From: Shewanella putrefaciens
Lineage (GTDB): Bacteria > Pseudomonadota > Gammaproteobacteria > Enterobacterales > Shewanellaceae
Length of the DNA: 64,000 bases
Reading direction: 5' to 3'
Assembly (NCBI RefSeq): GCF_016406325.1
Contig: NZ_CP066370.1
Span: forward strand, 868,001-932,000
The position numbers and the translations under genes are program-made. The notes under the pieces are model-generated. The model did no database searches. It was given only the letters and a program-made list of their open reading frames with translations, and had not been told where the DNA came from. Positions within the stretch are counted from its first letter, which is position 1, and every line of letters starts with the position of its first letter. Of this stretch, positions 20,511 through 29,880 are shown piece by piece.

Positions 20511-20552
20511 TGCCAATCTAGACCCTTGCAGGGGGGCGGGACTAGATTGGCA
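20511..20552 (-). other. Intercistronic stem-loop between ahpC and ahpF
   Basis: TGCCAATCTAG at 20511-20521 is the perfect inverse of CTAGATTGGCA at 20542-20552, with further C and G runs able to pair inside. There is no T run after it on the - strand. It may be an RNA processing or partial termination site that keeps AhpC in excess over AhpF. Confidence 0.6.
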
Positions 20553-20575
20553 AGGTTAACGCTTTGCGGACTAAA

Positions 20576-21145
20576 TTAGATTTTGCCAACGAGGTCTAAA
20601 GAAGGTGCTAAAGTTTCGTCACCTGGTTGCCATTTTGCTGGGCAAACTTCGCCATCGTGAGTCGCAACATATTGAGCAGCTTGGATCTTACGAACCAGTT
20701 CTTGCGCGCTGCGGCCGATACCTAAATCGTGAATTTCAGCCACTTTGATTTGACCTTCTGGGTTAATCACGAAAGTCCCACGCAGTGCCAAACCATCTTC
20801 TTCGATCATCACGCCAAAGTTACGGCTGATAGTGCCTGTTGGGTCAGCCAGCATTGGGAAGTTGATCTTCTTGATGGTGTCTGACGTGTCATGCCACGCT
20901 TTGTGAGTGAAGTGTGTGTCAGTTGATACTGAGTAAACTTCAACGCCCATACCTTGCAGTTTTTCGTAGTGATCCGCCATGTCGCCTAATTCAGTTGGAC
21001 AAACGAAGGTGAAGTCTGCTGGATAGAAGAATACAACTGACCATTTACCTAACAGATCTTGTTCAGTTACTGGAACGAACTCACCATTGTGGTAAGCAGT
21101 GGCTTTGAATGGTTTGATTGTGCTGTTGATAATTGATTGAGTCAT
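20576..21145 (-). CDS. ahpC: Alkyl hydroperoxide reductase subunit AhpC (2-Cys peroxiredoxin)
   Basis: The 189-residue protein contains FTFVCPTEL with the peroxidatic cysteine near residue 48 and GEVCPAKW with the resolving cysteine near 168, plus the full AhpC length. It reduces hydrogen peroxide, organic peroxides and peroxynitrite in the cytoplasm, and is re-reduced by AhpF. Peroxide control by OxyR is usual for this gene; a GATA-N5-TATC palindrome about 110 bases upstream is a weak candidate site. Confidence 0.97.
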   Translation of the reverse strand: MTQSIINSTIKPFKATAYHNGEFVPVTEQDLLGKWSVVFFYPADFTFVCPTELGDMADHYEKLQGMGVEVYSVSTDTHFTHKAWHDTSDTIKKINFPMLADPTGTISRNFGVMIEEDGLALRGTFVINPEGQIKVAEIHDLGIGRSAQELVRKIQAAQYVATHDGEVCPAKWQPGDETLAPSLDLVGKI

Positions 21146-21252
21146 TTTATGCTTCCATTTAGTTGATGATTACTTAAGTTCATAACGAAGACGTTTGCTT
21201 GCGTCCCGTTGATGTGGAGCATAGTACCGACTCATATGGGATTAATATAACG

Positions 21253-21265
21253 GATAAAAACTATC
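21253..21265 (-). promoter_or_regulatory. Possible OxyR-like half-site palindrome upstream of ahpC
   Basis: GATAAAAACTATC, an imperfect palindrome with GATA/TATC arms, lies about 110 bases upstream of the ahpC start, followed by further ATCGAT-like elements. It only partly resembles the ATAG/CTAT steps of OxyR sites. This is a suggestion from position and family habit, not a firm site. Confidence 0.25.
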
Positions 21266-21414
21266 ATCCTAATCGATTTAGTCGAATATTGATTATTCTG
21301 CAGCGAACTTAATCGGTTTTTCCGCGGTGGGCTTGAGTTTGGTGTACCTTGGGTTTGATTTTATTGTGCTTTTGGCTTTTACCAATCGTCTTTTAGTGGG
21401 TCATAAATTGCGGA

Positions 21415-21443
21415 TATAAAAAGGGATATCAATGATATCCCTT
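21415..21443 (-). terminator. Rho-independent terminator after the M17 aminopeptidase gene
   Basis: AAGGGATATC and GATATCCCTT with an AAT loop, then TTTTTATA on the - strand. The gene's stop codon lies about 60 bases before it, with the heptamer repeat between. Confidence 0.85.
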
Positions 21444-21473
21444 CAATATAAATACAATTAAAACAAGATACTG

Positions 21474-21522
21474 AGGTGCTAGGTGCTAGGTGCTAGGTGC
21501 TAGGTGCTAGGTGCTAGGTGCT
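21474..21522. repeat. Heptanucleotide tandem repeat (7 copies of AGGTGCT)
   Basis: Seven perfect copies of AGGTGCT run from 21474 to 21522, followed by a partial AGG. The repeat covers the last codons and the stop of the aminopeptidase gene (- strand) and the start of its 3' untranslated region. Seven is not a multiple of three, but on the - strand the repeat contains TAG in all three frames once two or three copies are read. Confidence 0.95.
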
Positions 21523-23063
21523 AGGTTTTCGTTCAGTGCTTTGGGTTGCGTTAACCAAGTGCTGAGTAAGCGCACGCCGTAACCTGTGGCGCCCGTAGGC
21601 ACAACGGCGGTATCGGTCGCGGTTAAGGCGTTGCCCGCTATATCGAGATGCGCCCAAGGTTGTTCACCAGCGAAATGCTTTAAGAACATAGCTGCAGAGG
21701 ATGCGCCTGCGCTGCCTTCTTTACCTGTGTTTTTCAAATCGGCAATGGTAGATTTTATTTCATCGCCATAGGCTTGATCTAAAGGTAGGCGCCACACTTT
21801 CTCGCCAACCTGTTGACCTGCATAGGTAAGTTGCTGCACCAATGGTTCGGAATCTGTAAATAGGCCAGCGTAAACGCTACCTAATGCGCTCACTTTTGAG
21901 CCTGTCAGTGTTGCAACATCAATAATCACCGACGGCTTATAATTTTCGCGGGCATACCATAAGCCATCCGCTAATACTAAGCGGCCTTCTCCATCGGTAT
22001 TAAGCACTTCAACCGTTAAACCTTGAGCCGTTGTAATCACATCGCCTGGGATCATTGCATGGCCAGATATCATGTTTTCTGCCATGGGCATAATCGCGAC
22101 CACATTTACAGGCGCTTTTTGAACCGCCATCGCCTTAATGGTGCCCAGTACAGTGGCGGCGCCCGCCATATCAGACTTCATGCGTGCGATGGAAGTGCCT
22201 GTCGCTTTAATATTGTAACCGCCAGAATCGAAGGTGATGCCTTTGCCGACTAGCGCAATGGGGGCTTCTTTACTACCGGGCCAGTGGGCGACAACTAACC
22301 TAGGTGGACGTTCACTGCCTTTGCCTACCGCCGCTAATGCCCCAAGGTTTAACCGCTCGATATCTTTCGCTTCGAGTACAGTCACCTTTACGCCGAGAGA
22401 TTTAAGTTTACGCGCTTCGTTGGCGAAACTTTCGGGGTACATGATTCCAGCAGGGGCATTGGTCAGATCGCGCGCTAAAAACACACCAGCTTCAATAGCC
22501 TCTAGATTTTTACGGTGTTTTTGGTTGGCACTTAAGTTATCGACTGCGATTTGATAGTTTTTTTCGCTATGGTTGCTAGCCTTGAACTGGGTATAACGGT
22601 AACTACGTAGCTCAATACCATGGGCAAGCTCAGAGGCAAATAGTGGTGTAGCACTTAAGCCTTTGGTGAGCACGCGCACACTGGCTTGGGGAACAGTTTC
22701 TAGCTTTGCCGCTAGATTTCCACCGATATTATTAATCTCTCCGGGCGTTAAGGATGTGGCATCGCCAATACCCACCAATAATACCCGTTTAGCATCAATT
22801 TCACTCGGGACTAAAATCTCTAAAATCTCTCCTTGTTTGCCCGCAAAACTGTTATCTGCTGTGGCGAGATTTAACTGATCTTGGGTCGATTGAGGTAAAA
22901 AATCGATACCATAGGTAGTAGAATCTACACTTTGGAATAACACTAATGTATCTGAATTCAGTGAACTACGAGTGTCAAAACTAAAGGTTTCGGCGTTAGC
23001 ATTGAGAGAGTTAAGGCACGCCAGAGCCATAACGCTTAACATAAATTTGTGCTTATTTTTCAT
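21507..23063 (-). CDS. Exported M17 leucyl aminopeptidase (PepA-like)
   Basis: The 518-residue product has a signal peptide (residues 1-24, cleavage ANA|ETF), then an N-terminal macro-like domain and a C-terminal M17 catalytic domain. Metal and catalytic residues lie in KGITFDSGGYNIK, RMKSDMAG and NTDGEGRLVLADG; the last is NTDAEGRL in most relatives. M17 enzymes release N-terminal residues from peptides and are usually cytoplasmic hexamers, so export to the periplasm is the odd feature. The last residues (LAPST) and the stop are encoded by the heptamer repeat. Confidence 0.9.
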   Translation of the reverse strand: MKNKHKFMLSVMALACLNSLNANAETFSFDTRSSLNSDTLVLFQSVDSTTYGIDFLPQSTQDQLNLATADNSFAGKQGEILEILVPSEIDAKRVLLVGIGDATSLTPGEINNIGGNLAAKLETVPQASVRVLTKGLSATPLFASELAHGIELRSYRYTQFKASNHSEKNYQIAVDNLSANQKHRKNLEAIEAGVFLARDLTNAPAGIMYPESFANEARKLKSLGVKVTVLEAKDIERLNLGALAAVGKGSERPPRLVVAHWPGSKEAPIALVGKGITFDSGGYNIKATGTSIARMKSDMAGAATVLGTIKAMAVQKAPVNVVAIMPMAENMISGHAMIPGDVITTAQGLTVEVLNTDGEGRLVLADGLWYARENYKPSVIIDVATLTGSKVSALGSVYAGLFTDSEPLVQQLTYAGQQVGEKVWRLPLDQAYGDEIKSTIADLKNTGKEGSAGASSAAMFLKHFAGEQPWAHLDIAGNALTATDTAVVPTGATGYGVRLLSTWLTQPKALNENLAPST

Positions 23064-23152
23064 GGTGACAACTCATATCATAGGAGAATGTAAAGAATAA
23101 CAAAGCTCAGCCTTAGGGTTAACTAATTTACGCTATTTTGCTGATATTAATA

Positions 23153-23896
23153 TTAAATCCAAGGCCCAAATCGTGTCAGTGATCGATCAAGGGCAAAACC
23201 CAATTGTTGCGATAAAGATTGAGCATGATTTTTGAGTGCCGAGGTGCCTAATATTTGAGGAGATTGGCTAGCAAAAATCACCCAATTGCCGCCGCCTGTG
23301 AGGCAAGCGTTCACATGGGCAAAGTGTTGTTGTAAGTCGGCTAACAACTCGCGATTTTGGCTATGTTCTTTCCAGCAGTTCAGCACTAAATAACCGTTGG
23401 GTTTGATGAGGTTAGTGCACTGTTCAAGGAATATTGGCGAAAGCTGCCCTGTTTCAACGCCTTTGGCCGTATAAATATCGGCAAAAATTACATCCACTTT
23501 TTTATGATCACCAGCAGCTAAAAAAGCAATAGCATCATCATTGATAAGATTGAGCTTTTTACCTATCGGCAGCTGAAAATAGCGCTTAGCTAACTCAATC
23601 ACCGCGGGGCGTAATTCCACCGCTGTTAACTTTATTGCCGCGTCGAAATTGCGCAGTGAGTGAATAATTGAGCCGCCGCCTAAACCTAAAACAATAGCGC
23701 TCTTGGGCTTACAAAACAGTAAAACCAACAACATGGCTTGCACATAAGTGTGCTGAGGAATATGGGGCGCAGCCTTAAGAATTTTACTCTGCTCATCATT
23801 ATCCCCAAAAGACAGTATTCGTGAGTCATCGTAATCGAGCACGCGAATTGGGCCAAATGAATCTTGGGTTTCATGTAAGAGGGTAGAATCGACCAT
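23153..23896 (-). CDS. Spermidine-synthase-like methyltransferase-fold protein
   Basis: The 247-residue protein has a Rossmann core with VLGLGGGSIIHSL (nucleotide loop, near residue 70), VELRPAVIELA and DDAIAFLAA, then VIFADIY. This is the SpeE-like fold. The N-terminal part is short and the polyamine-site residues are not obvious, so a true spermidine synthase is doubtful. It is divergent from the mscS gene. Role unknown. Confidence 0.75.
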   Translation of the reverse strand: MVDSTLLHETQDSFGPIRVLDYDDSRILSFGDNDEQSKILKAAPHIPQHTYVQAMLLVLLFCKPKSAIVLGLGGGSIIHSLRNFDAAIKLTAVELRPAVIELAKRYFQLPIGKKLNLINDDAIAFLAAGDHKKVDVIFADIYTAKGVETGQLSPIFLEQCTNLIKPNGYLVLNCWKEHSQNRELLADLQQHFAHVNACLTGGGNWVIFASQSPQILGTSALKNHAQSLSQQLGFALDRSLTRFGPWI

Positions 23897-23999
23897 AGTG
23901 TGTTGTTACTCTGTTTGCTGCTTGGCTTGTTTGCGGGTGGTATAACTGGTTACGCAAAAAAGTTAGAATTCAGACGGTTTCAAAAATTGAGTGGCTATT

Positions 24000-24545
24000 A
24001 TGACAAATCAAATCCTGCTTGCCTTTATTTATCTTGCAGTGTTTCTCTTTTTACAGCGTGCGTTAACCCATTGGGTGAGAAAACTCGCGCAAATGAAGCA
24101 AGTGAGTGTCGCACGGACCAGTTTGGTGACTCGGTTTATTTCCTATGTGATGTTTTTTATTACGCTGTCTTTGATGGCGGTCTCGCTGGGGCTTGGTTAT
24201 CAGGATGTATCACTCTTTGTTTCATCGGCGTTTGCGGTGATGGGGGTCGCCTTGGTCGCCCAGTGGTCAATATTGAGTAACTTAACGGCAGGCGTGCTGA
24301 TTTTTTTCGTATTTCCTTACCGCATTGGCGAGCGTATTCGGGTGGTTGATAAGGATGAAGATATCAGCGGGGTGATTATCGAAATTGCGCTGTTTCACGT
24401 GCTTATTCATCGCGACAATGGCGATACCATCACGTATCCCAATAACCTCATGCTGCAAAAGGCAGTGTTAAAGCTCTCAGATCAAAGTCCGCTTGCAGAG
24501 CGTCAGGCTTTACTCGAAGGCAAAAAGAAGTTTGATCCTGAGTAA
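24000..24545 (+). CDS. Small mechanosensitive ion channel (MscS family)
   Basis: The product (181 residues from ATG 24000) has two N-terminal hydrophobic helices and then the MscS pore and beta segment: SSAFAVMGVALVAQWSILSNLTAGVLIF, followed by FPYRIGERI and DNGDTITYPNNL. It lacks the large cytoplasmic vestibule beyond the beta domain and is shorter than E. coli MscS. It should act in the inner membrane to release solutes on osmotic downshock, or in small-ion flux. GTG 23991 is an alternative start. Confidence 0.85.
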   Translation: MTNQILLAFIYLAVFLFLQRALTHWVRKLAQMKQVSVARTSLVTRFISYVMFFITLSLMAVSLGLGYQDVSLFVSSAFAVMGVALVAQWSILSNLTAGVLIFFVFPYRIGERIRVVDKDEDISGVIIEIALFHVLIHRDNGDTITYPNNLMLQKAVLKLSDQSPLAERQALLEGKKKFDPE

Positions 24546-24561
24546 CAAAGGATAAAAATAC

Positions 24562-25005
24562 ATGGTCAGTGAAGAAGATGTTGGCAAATTGATTGATACT
24601 GAACTTTATAGTTCATTACTCGTCTATGCAAAAAAGAATAGCAAAGTAAATGTAAATGAATGTGATCTACCTAAAGTGTTATTAGCCTATGATGCACAAA
24701 AAATAAACGCCGCCGAGTTTTCTATTTTAGAGATGGAGAAGATAGTGTCATTGAACGTGCCACTATTTACTCGTTTCTTCGATAAAAAGATTGATACTTT
24801 TATTGATGCACCAGATGAGCACGAGAGCAATAATGATGTTATCGCAACACTGCCTTGTTATAAAAATTTCTTGGTGATATACATTATTGAGTTCTGCCTC
24901 TTAATTGAAAAGCAAGATGAACTAGAACGTTACCTTAAAAAAATAAGAGTATCAGGCAGCAAAAAATATTCACGAAAATTAAAGGAAATAATGACTGCTT
25001 TGTAA
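24562..25005 (+). CDS. Hypothetical AT-rich protein
   Basis: 147 residues, start ATG 24562 with AAAGGA nine bases upstream, 16 bases after mscS. It is rich in Lys, Asp, Glu and Ile, helical in appearance, with one hydrophobic stretch (about residues 95-113, YKNFLVIYIIEFCLLI). Codon and base use look more AT-rich than the flanking core genes. No family recognised. It could be a recent acquisition. Confidence 0.6.
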   Translation: MVSEEDVGKLIDTELYSSLLVYAKKNSKVNVNECDLPKVLLAYDAQKINAAEFSILEMEKIVSLNVPLFTRFFDKKIDTFIDAPDEHESNNDVIATLPCYKNFLVIYIIEFCLLIEKQDELERYLKKIRVSGSKKYSRKLKEIMTAL

Positions 25006-25096
25006 TTGAGAACAGTCAGAGTAATACGTGTATATAATTTTGGGCAAACTTGATAGATCTGGCCATGGTTGGCAACCTTAGTTATTTGGAGTTCGC

Positions 25097-25558
25097 ATGT
25101 TTGCAAAGTCAATAACCATTTTTCCTTTTGGTGATATTTCAGGAAATGGTCAATCAAAAATCTGGGAAAGGAAGTTAGATATACCTTATTTAGGGGATGG
25201 TTTTCTCATACGTATTTGGGGGACAAAAGAGGGGCCAACAGTATCCCAATGTGAGGCATTCGATAAACTCATCAATAATGCAGAGCTGATTAGAAAAGAT
25301 GCAACTGCTAGGATTATTCATTTTCTTACCTCTTCTGACATTGTTCCTGCAGATATTGAGCTCTCCTCATCCAATGTTTGGGCATTTTTGTTGCCATGCT
25401 TGATCGAAGTTCATGCAAATAATGAATACAGTCTTGGTATTGGTAAGCTTGGTACGAATGCCATTTCGATTGGATATGATATTTCTTGGGGTGAAGGTTT
25501 TCCCCTTTTACAGATAGGTGTTTTAGATGGCGTTATCGATGAAATATATTCCGAATAG
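25097..25558 (+). CDS. Hypothetical protein, possibly immunity-like
   Basis: 153 residues, ATG 25097 with TTGGAG five bases upstream. The protein is acidic, rich in aromatic residues and beta-prone, with a central helical segment. Small acidic orphan genes of this look are often immunity proteins of toxin systems, but no motif proves it and no toxin gene is nearby. It follows another AT-rich orphan and is closed by the inverted repeat at 25601-25646. Confidence 0.6.
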   Translation: MFAKSITIFPFGDISGNGQSKIWERKLDIPYLGDGFLIRIWGTKEGPTVSQCEAFDKLINNAELIRKDATARIIHFLTSSDIVPADIELSSSNVWAFLLPCLIEVHANNEYSLGIGKLGTNAISIGYDISWGEGFPLLQIGVLDGVIDEIYSE

Positions 25559-25600
25559 TGATTATCTGAATGTATGACTAGCAGTTTAATATATGAAAGG

Positions 25601-25650
25601 ATGAATCACTAAAATCATAATATTAGTTAAGGTTTTAGTGATTCATTTGA
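25601..25650 (+). terminator. 14-bp perfect inverted repeat, possible terminator
   Basis: ATGAATCACTAAAA (25601-25614) and TTTTAGTGATTCAT (25633-25646) are exact inverses around an 18-base spacer. It sits between two convergent genes, so it may act as a terminator in both directions, although it is AT-rich and lacks a long T run. Confidence 0.5.
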
Positions 25651-25696
25651 TTTAAAAAATGTAGTTCGTTAGGTGTATTGTGGGCAGCCCTAAACG

Positions 25697-25984
25697 CTAT
25701 TTTAACGAGGCGATAAAGGCTTCTGACTTTTGGCGGTAGGATTCTTCAAATGCAATGATAGCCGCTATGATACCGGAGCCAAAAAGTACTTGTAGAGAGG
25801 GGATAAGTGTTGCTATGCCCACAGTCGACCAAAAGTTAAGACCAAATCCACGTGTCATCCAAAACTGACTCGCTAGGCCAATTAATGAAAGCGCGACGGC
25901 TAGCAACGAAACAACGGTTGTTACTCGGGTAATCATTAACAGTAACGCTAAGTTTTTTGAGGATAAATTTTTATAGGGTTTCAT
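25697..25984 (-). CDS. Small membrane protein, two helices
   Basis: 95 residues with two hydrophobic helices (about 12-40 and 50-76) and short polar ends (KPYKN at the N-terminus, EESYRQKSEAF at the C-terminus). A GGAAAGAG site precedes the ATG. It looks like the small DUF-type membrane proteins common near house-keeping genes. Function unknown. Confidence 0.6.
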   Translation of the reverse strand: MKPYKNLSSKNLALLLMITRVTTVVSLLAVALSLIGLASQFWMTRGFGLNFWSTVGIATLIPSLQVLFGSGIIAAIIAFEESYRQKSEAFIASLK

Positions 25985-26035
25985 TTTTCTACTCTTTCCT
26001 TAAGTAGTTAATATCTAGTATGTTTAATCTATGAC

Positions 26036-26773
26036 CTAGTGAAGCACTCTTTGAAAAAAAGCTACCGCTTGCAGGTACATTTGCAGTGCGAGTGCGGGAT
26101 CATAGCGTTCACCTTCATCACGCATAAAGGCGTGTTGGGCGTTGACTTCAAGCCAAGTGAAGTTACGGTTCAGTGCCATTAATTGCTGGTGGATTAACAC
26201 TCGCCCCTCTGGTGATACATGGGGATCTTGCTTGCCGAACACTAACACTAATTCCCCTTGAACATCACCGCTGCGGCTCAGTGAGTCATTGCCGTAAGCG
26301 CAGGGTAGAGTGTTGGAGTGAATGTCGGTTGGATAGAGGCAAAATGCGCCTAAAATAGCGGGGTTGAGTGCGGCGCGATAGGCTAAGTGGCCGCCAATAC
26401 ACACGCCCATGCTGCCTACTTTGCCATTGCAGTAAGCTTGTTGAGTGGCAAAATCGACTAGGGCTTGGGTGTCGCTATCGTGGTGCTCTAAAGGTTTGGC
26501 AAATTTATCGGCGTTGCCTTTGTCTTTACCCGATTCATCATAGGCGAGTACTGTGCCTATGGGGTTGAGTTCATGGAATACTTCAGGCACTAATACGGCA
26601 AAACCATGGCCGGCAAGAATCGTGGCGGCGCGAGCGATGGGGGCGGTTTGCTGAAATATTTCGGAATAGAAGATGATACAAGGGAACTGGCCTTGTGCAT
26701 CAGGGCGGTAGATATAGGTGCGCATCGGGCCGGATGGCGTTGAGATATCTTGAGTTTGCTGAGTTACTAACAT
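26036..26773 (-). CDS. Dienelactone hydrolase family protein
   Basis: The 245-residue alpha/beta hydrolase has the DLH-type nucleophile elbow GVCIGGHLA (Cys instead of Ser, near residue 124), the acid in FGKQDPHVS and the His in NAQHAFM. In biochemical models DLH opens dienelactone in chlorocatechol breakdown. Without catechol genes nearby this is more likely a general carboxylesterase of unknown substrate. It precedes nothing obviously linked; ldhA lies upstream on the same strand. Confidence 0.88.
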   Translation of the reverse strand: MLVTQQTQDISTPSGPMRTYIYRPDAQGQFPCIIFYSEIFQQTAPIARAATILAGHGFAVLVPEVFHELNPIGTVLAYDESGKDKGNADKFAKPLEHHDSDTQALVDFATQQAYCNGKVGSMGVCIGGHLAYRAALNPAILGAFCLYPTDIHSNTLPCAYGNDSLSRSGDVQGELVLVFGKQDPHVSPEGRVLIHQQLMALNRNFTWLEVNAQHAFMRDEGERYDPALALQMYLQAVAFFQRVLH

Positions 26774-26841
26774 ATTTATATTCCGCTATGAGGCTTCAAA
26801 CGCTGAAGCCTCACTTTAGCAGTCAGGATTTTATCTGTCAG

Positions 26842-27831
26842 TTAAAACAATTCGTTACCTGACAATTCGCTCGCACTGAGTGCTTTTAGATTGCTCAAGG
26901 TTGTTTTAGCGATAGCACTTAAGGCTTCTTCGGTGAGGAAGGCTTGGTGCCCAGTGAAAATCACATTGTGGCAAGCAGATAAACGGCGGAATACATCGTC
27001 TTGGATGATTTCATTCGATTTATCCTCAAAGAATAACCCCTTTTCATTTTCGTACACATCAAGCCCCAATGAACCAATTTGGCCCAGCTTTAAGGCTTCC
27101 ATTGCATCAAAGGCATTGAGTAAGCCACCGCGGCTAGTGTTAATCACCATCACCCCGGGTTTCATCTTAGCGAAGCTTTCTTTATTGAGTAAGTGATGGT
27201 TATCTGCCGTTAACGGGCAATGTAAGCTGATGATATCGCTGTTGGCATAAAGCGAATCGAGATCTTGATATTCCACATTAAGGGCTAACACGGCTGGGTT
27301 AATAAAAGGATCAAACGCAATGACTTTACAGCCAAAACCGAGTAATACCTTGATGGTTGCCACGCCGATTTTACCTGTACCAATCACGCCAACGGTTTTG
27401 CCGAACATATTAAAACCGACTAAACCTTCGAGTGAAAAATTAGCATCGCGGGTACGTTGATATGCTTTATGGATTTTACGATTTAAGGTCAACATCAGTG
27501 CGACAGTGTGCTCGGCCACAGATTCAGGTGAATAGGCGGGCACGTTAACGACTTTCATACCTAAGCGTTTAGCAGCGACTAAATCGACGTTGTTAAAGCC
27601 CGCACAGCGCATGGCAATAATTTTTGTGCCACCCTTGGCGAGTTCTACGAGTACTTCTTCGCAGAGTGAATCGTTAACAAAGGCGCAGATGATGTCAAAA
27701 CCTTCGGCAAGTTTCACCGTTTGCATGCATAGACGATAATCGAAATACTCTATTTGCGCACCAAAGGCGACATTGGTACGGTTAAAATATTCTATGTCAT
27801 ATTGTTTTGCGCTAAAAAATCCAATTCTCAT
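26842..27831 (-). CDS. ldhA: D-lactate dehydrogenase (fermentative, LdhA type)
   Basis: I start at ATG 27831 (MRIGFFSAKQYD, the usual LdhA opening) with TAGGTGA upstream; a GTG three codons earlier is less likely. The 329-residue protein has the D-2-hydroxyacid dehydrogenase features: GVIGTGKIGVATIKVL (NAD loop), the Arg in NTSRGGLL, Glu in DVYENEKG and catalytic His in FTGHQAFLT. It reduces pyruvate to D-lactate with NADH in the cytoplasm. In S. oneidensis, by memory, this gene also neighbours fccA. Confidence 0.92.
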   Translation of the reverse strand: MRIGFFSAKQYDIEYFNRTNVAFGAQIEYFDYRLCMQTVKLAEGFDIICAFVNDSLCEEVLVELAKGGTKIIAMRCAGFNNVDLVAAKRLGMKVVNVPAYSPESVAEHTVALMLTLNRKIHKAYQRTRDANFSLEGLVGFNMFGKTVGVIGTGKIGVATIKVLLGFGCKVIAFDPFINPAVLALNVEYQDLDSLYANSDIISLHCPLTADNHHLLNKESFAKMKPGVMVINTSRGGLLNAFDAMEALKLGQIGSLGLDVYENEKGLFFEDKSNEIIQDDVFRRLSACHNVIFTGHQAFLTEEALSAIAKTTLSNLKALSASELSGNELF

Positions 27832-27956
27832 TTCAATCACCTACCCCGTTGCCTGATATTGTTATCTGCTAATGAGTGTAAGTGAGTTCGCTTTTTTTGT
27901 CCTTAACCTTGAGGTTTACCCCGCTAAAAGAGTGACCTTTATCATCAATTGGACAT

Positions 27957-27985
27957 AAAAAAAGCGAGCCCCTGACGGCTCGCTT
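27957..27985 (-). terminator. Rho-independent terminator of fccA
   Basis: AAGCGAGCC, six-base loop, GGCTCGCTT, then T7 on the - strand. It lies about 100 bases after the fccA stop and before ldhA, so ldhA has its own promoter. Confidence 0.88.
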
Positions 27986-28086
27986 ATTGGTTTGTTGAGT
28001 TTGCTTGAGGATCAAGCAACGGCTCTCATATTAATAGTCGTGCTATGTGAGCCTTGGGCTAGTCCTTTAGCCCTGATGATTGCATT

Positions 28087-29880
28087 TTACTTTTTATCTT
28101 TAGCGTATTTTGCTGCAGAGGTACCCGCGATACGGCCGTAAGTTACGATATCAGAGATAGCGTTACCGCCTAAGCGGTTAGCGCCGTGAACACCACCGGT
28201 CACTTCACCTGCTGCATATAAACCATCAATAGGTTTACCCGTTTTCTCGCTCTTCACTTCAGCCTTAGTATCAATCACTACACCACCCATAGTGTGGTGA
28301 ACCGCTGGCGCGATTTCGAGAGCATAGAAAGGCGCTACAACTAATTCACGTGGTAAATCAGGACGTTCAAATTGAGCATCTTTACCTGATTTAACGAAAC
28401 CGTTGTAAGCTGTGACTGTTTTAGCCAGTTCTGCGGCTGGAATATCTAACTGTTTAGCCAGATCTTCAATCGTTTTGCCTTCTTTAACAATGTTCAGGTG
28501 AACATAGCCTTCGATGGCTTTTAAGCTCTTACGGATTGAATCATCAAATACCAAATAAGCACTTTCGCCTTTTTGTTGCAGAATCGCCGCAGACGCTTTG
28601 TCACGGGTGGTGATTTCGTTCATAAAGCGGTTACCTTCACGGTTAACCACGATAGCCCCGTTACCACGTACCGCTTCAGTGATCATCACACCGCCTGCAG
28701 GAGAGTAGGTTGGGTGAGCTTGAATAAATTCTAAGTCGCGAGTTGCCGCACCAGCTTGCAATGCTACGTCTAAGCCGTCACCTGTGGCACCTGGGTGGTT
28801 AGTTGCTTTAAAGCCTTTTAACTTAGGATCGTACTTCGCTACGCGATCATTGTTTTTAGCAAAACCACCTGCAGCAATAACAACTGCATCGGCTTTGATC
28901 ACGTAATAACCTGTGTATTCGCCTTTCACTAATACGCCAGTAATTTTACCACTCGCATCTTCAAGAATACGTACTACACGGCTGTTTAAGCGAATATCAG
29001 TGCCGCGTTTTACGGCGTTATCCCATAGAACTTGTGCGACATGGGCACCCACACCTGCACCGCCAGTAGGACGATGGCTACGGTTAACACTTGCGCCACC
29101 CATACGGCCAACGTCTGTCATATCGGCACCCATAGAGGTTAACCAATCGATAGAGTCTGATGAGTTGTTCGCTAAGGTTTTGACTAATTCAGGATCGTTA
29201 ATATTACGGCCACCTTTCATGGTGTCGTCGATCATGATTTGTTTCTTATCTTCAATACCTAACTTAGCTTGTGGCTTCGTTTCTGCAGCGTTCATACCGC
29301 CTGCAGCCAGTTTAGTATTACCACCTGGTACAGGTTCTTTTTCAAGTAGAATGACGTTTGCGCCAGCATCACGGGCAGATACGGCAGCAGCTAGACCTGC
29401 ACCACCTGAACCAATAATAACCACATCTGTGGTTTCTTTTGCGCCAGCGGCAATGGCTTTATCTTGAGCAGCTTTGTCTGCATCAACAGGCACAAACTTA
29501 CGTTCCCATTTACCACCGTATGGCATATCAAAGCCAAAGCTATGGCAAGCGTCACAGTAAGTTACTGATTTTTCATGGCCTTTATGACAGCTAGTACAAG
29601 CAATTTCACCAATTAAGTGAGATTTATGGGGGGATACTTTATCTTTAGGTGCGGCGGCGGCTAATTCTTTTAAATCACCGTGGCAGCTAACACATTGGGC
29701 ATTTTCATGGGTCAGGTTGTCGTTGGTAACGCCACCTTTGTCTGATACGTGGCAGCTATCGCAGCCACCCATTTCACCGTGAAAATCGGCTAGCACTTCC
29801 GGCGCTGCATAGGCCGTTCCGGCCATTGCGCCTGAGATCAGCATGGCTAGTGCTGTTTTTTGAATCTTTCTTGTGAACAT
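28087..29880 (-). CDS. fccA: Periplasmic tetraheme flavocytochrome c fumarate reductase FccA
   Basis: The 597-residue precursor starts at ATG 29880 (GGAGGAA upstream) with a signal peptide of about 25 residues (AYA|APEV). The N-terminal domain has four heme sites: CDSCH, CVSCH, CTSCH, CDACH. The flavin domain has [10 protein letters not shown] and the active-site segments [32 protein letters not shown] and GANRLGG, holding the His, Glu and Arg residues known for fumarate reduction. It takes electrons from CymA and doubles as a periplasmic electron reservoir in Shewanella. Confidence 0.97.
   Translation of the reverse strand: MFTRKIQKTALAMLISGAMAGTAYAAPEVLADFHGEMGGCDSCHVSDKGGVTNDNLTHENAQCVSCHGDLKELAAAAPKDKVSPHKSHLIGEIACTSCHKGHEKSVTYCDACHSFGFDMPYGGKWERKFVPVDADKAAQDKAIAAGAKETTDVVIIGSGGAGLAAAVSARDAGANVILLEKEPVPGGNTKLAAGGMNAAETKPQAKLGIEDKKQIMIDDTMKGGRNINDPELVKTLANNSSDSIDWLTSMGADMTDVGRMGGASVNRSHRPTGGAGVGAHVAQVLWDNAVKRGTDIRLNSRVVRILEDASGKITGVLVKGEYTGYYVIKADAVVIAAGGFAKNNDRVAKYDPKLKGFKATNHPGATGDGLDVALQAGAATRDLEFIQAHPTYSPAGGVMITEAVRGNGAIVVNREGNRFMNEITTRDKASAAILQQKGESAYLVFDDSIRKSLKAIEGYVHLNIVKEGKTIEDLAKQLDIPAAELAKTVTAYNGFVKSGKDAQFERPDLPRELVVAPFYALEIAPAVHHTMGGVVIDTKAEVKSEKTGKPIDGLYAAGEVTGGVHGANRLGGNAISDIVTYGRIAGTSAAKYAKDKK

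Noticed and set aside
23900..24280. 126-residue + strand frame overlapping mscS in another frame
   Set aside because: Its first 30 residues look like a membrane helix, but most of it lies over the well-supported MscS gene and there is no ribosome site.
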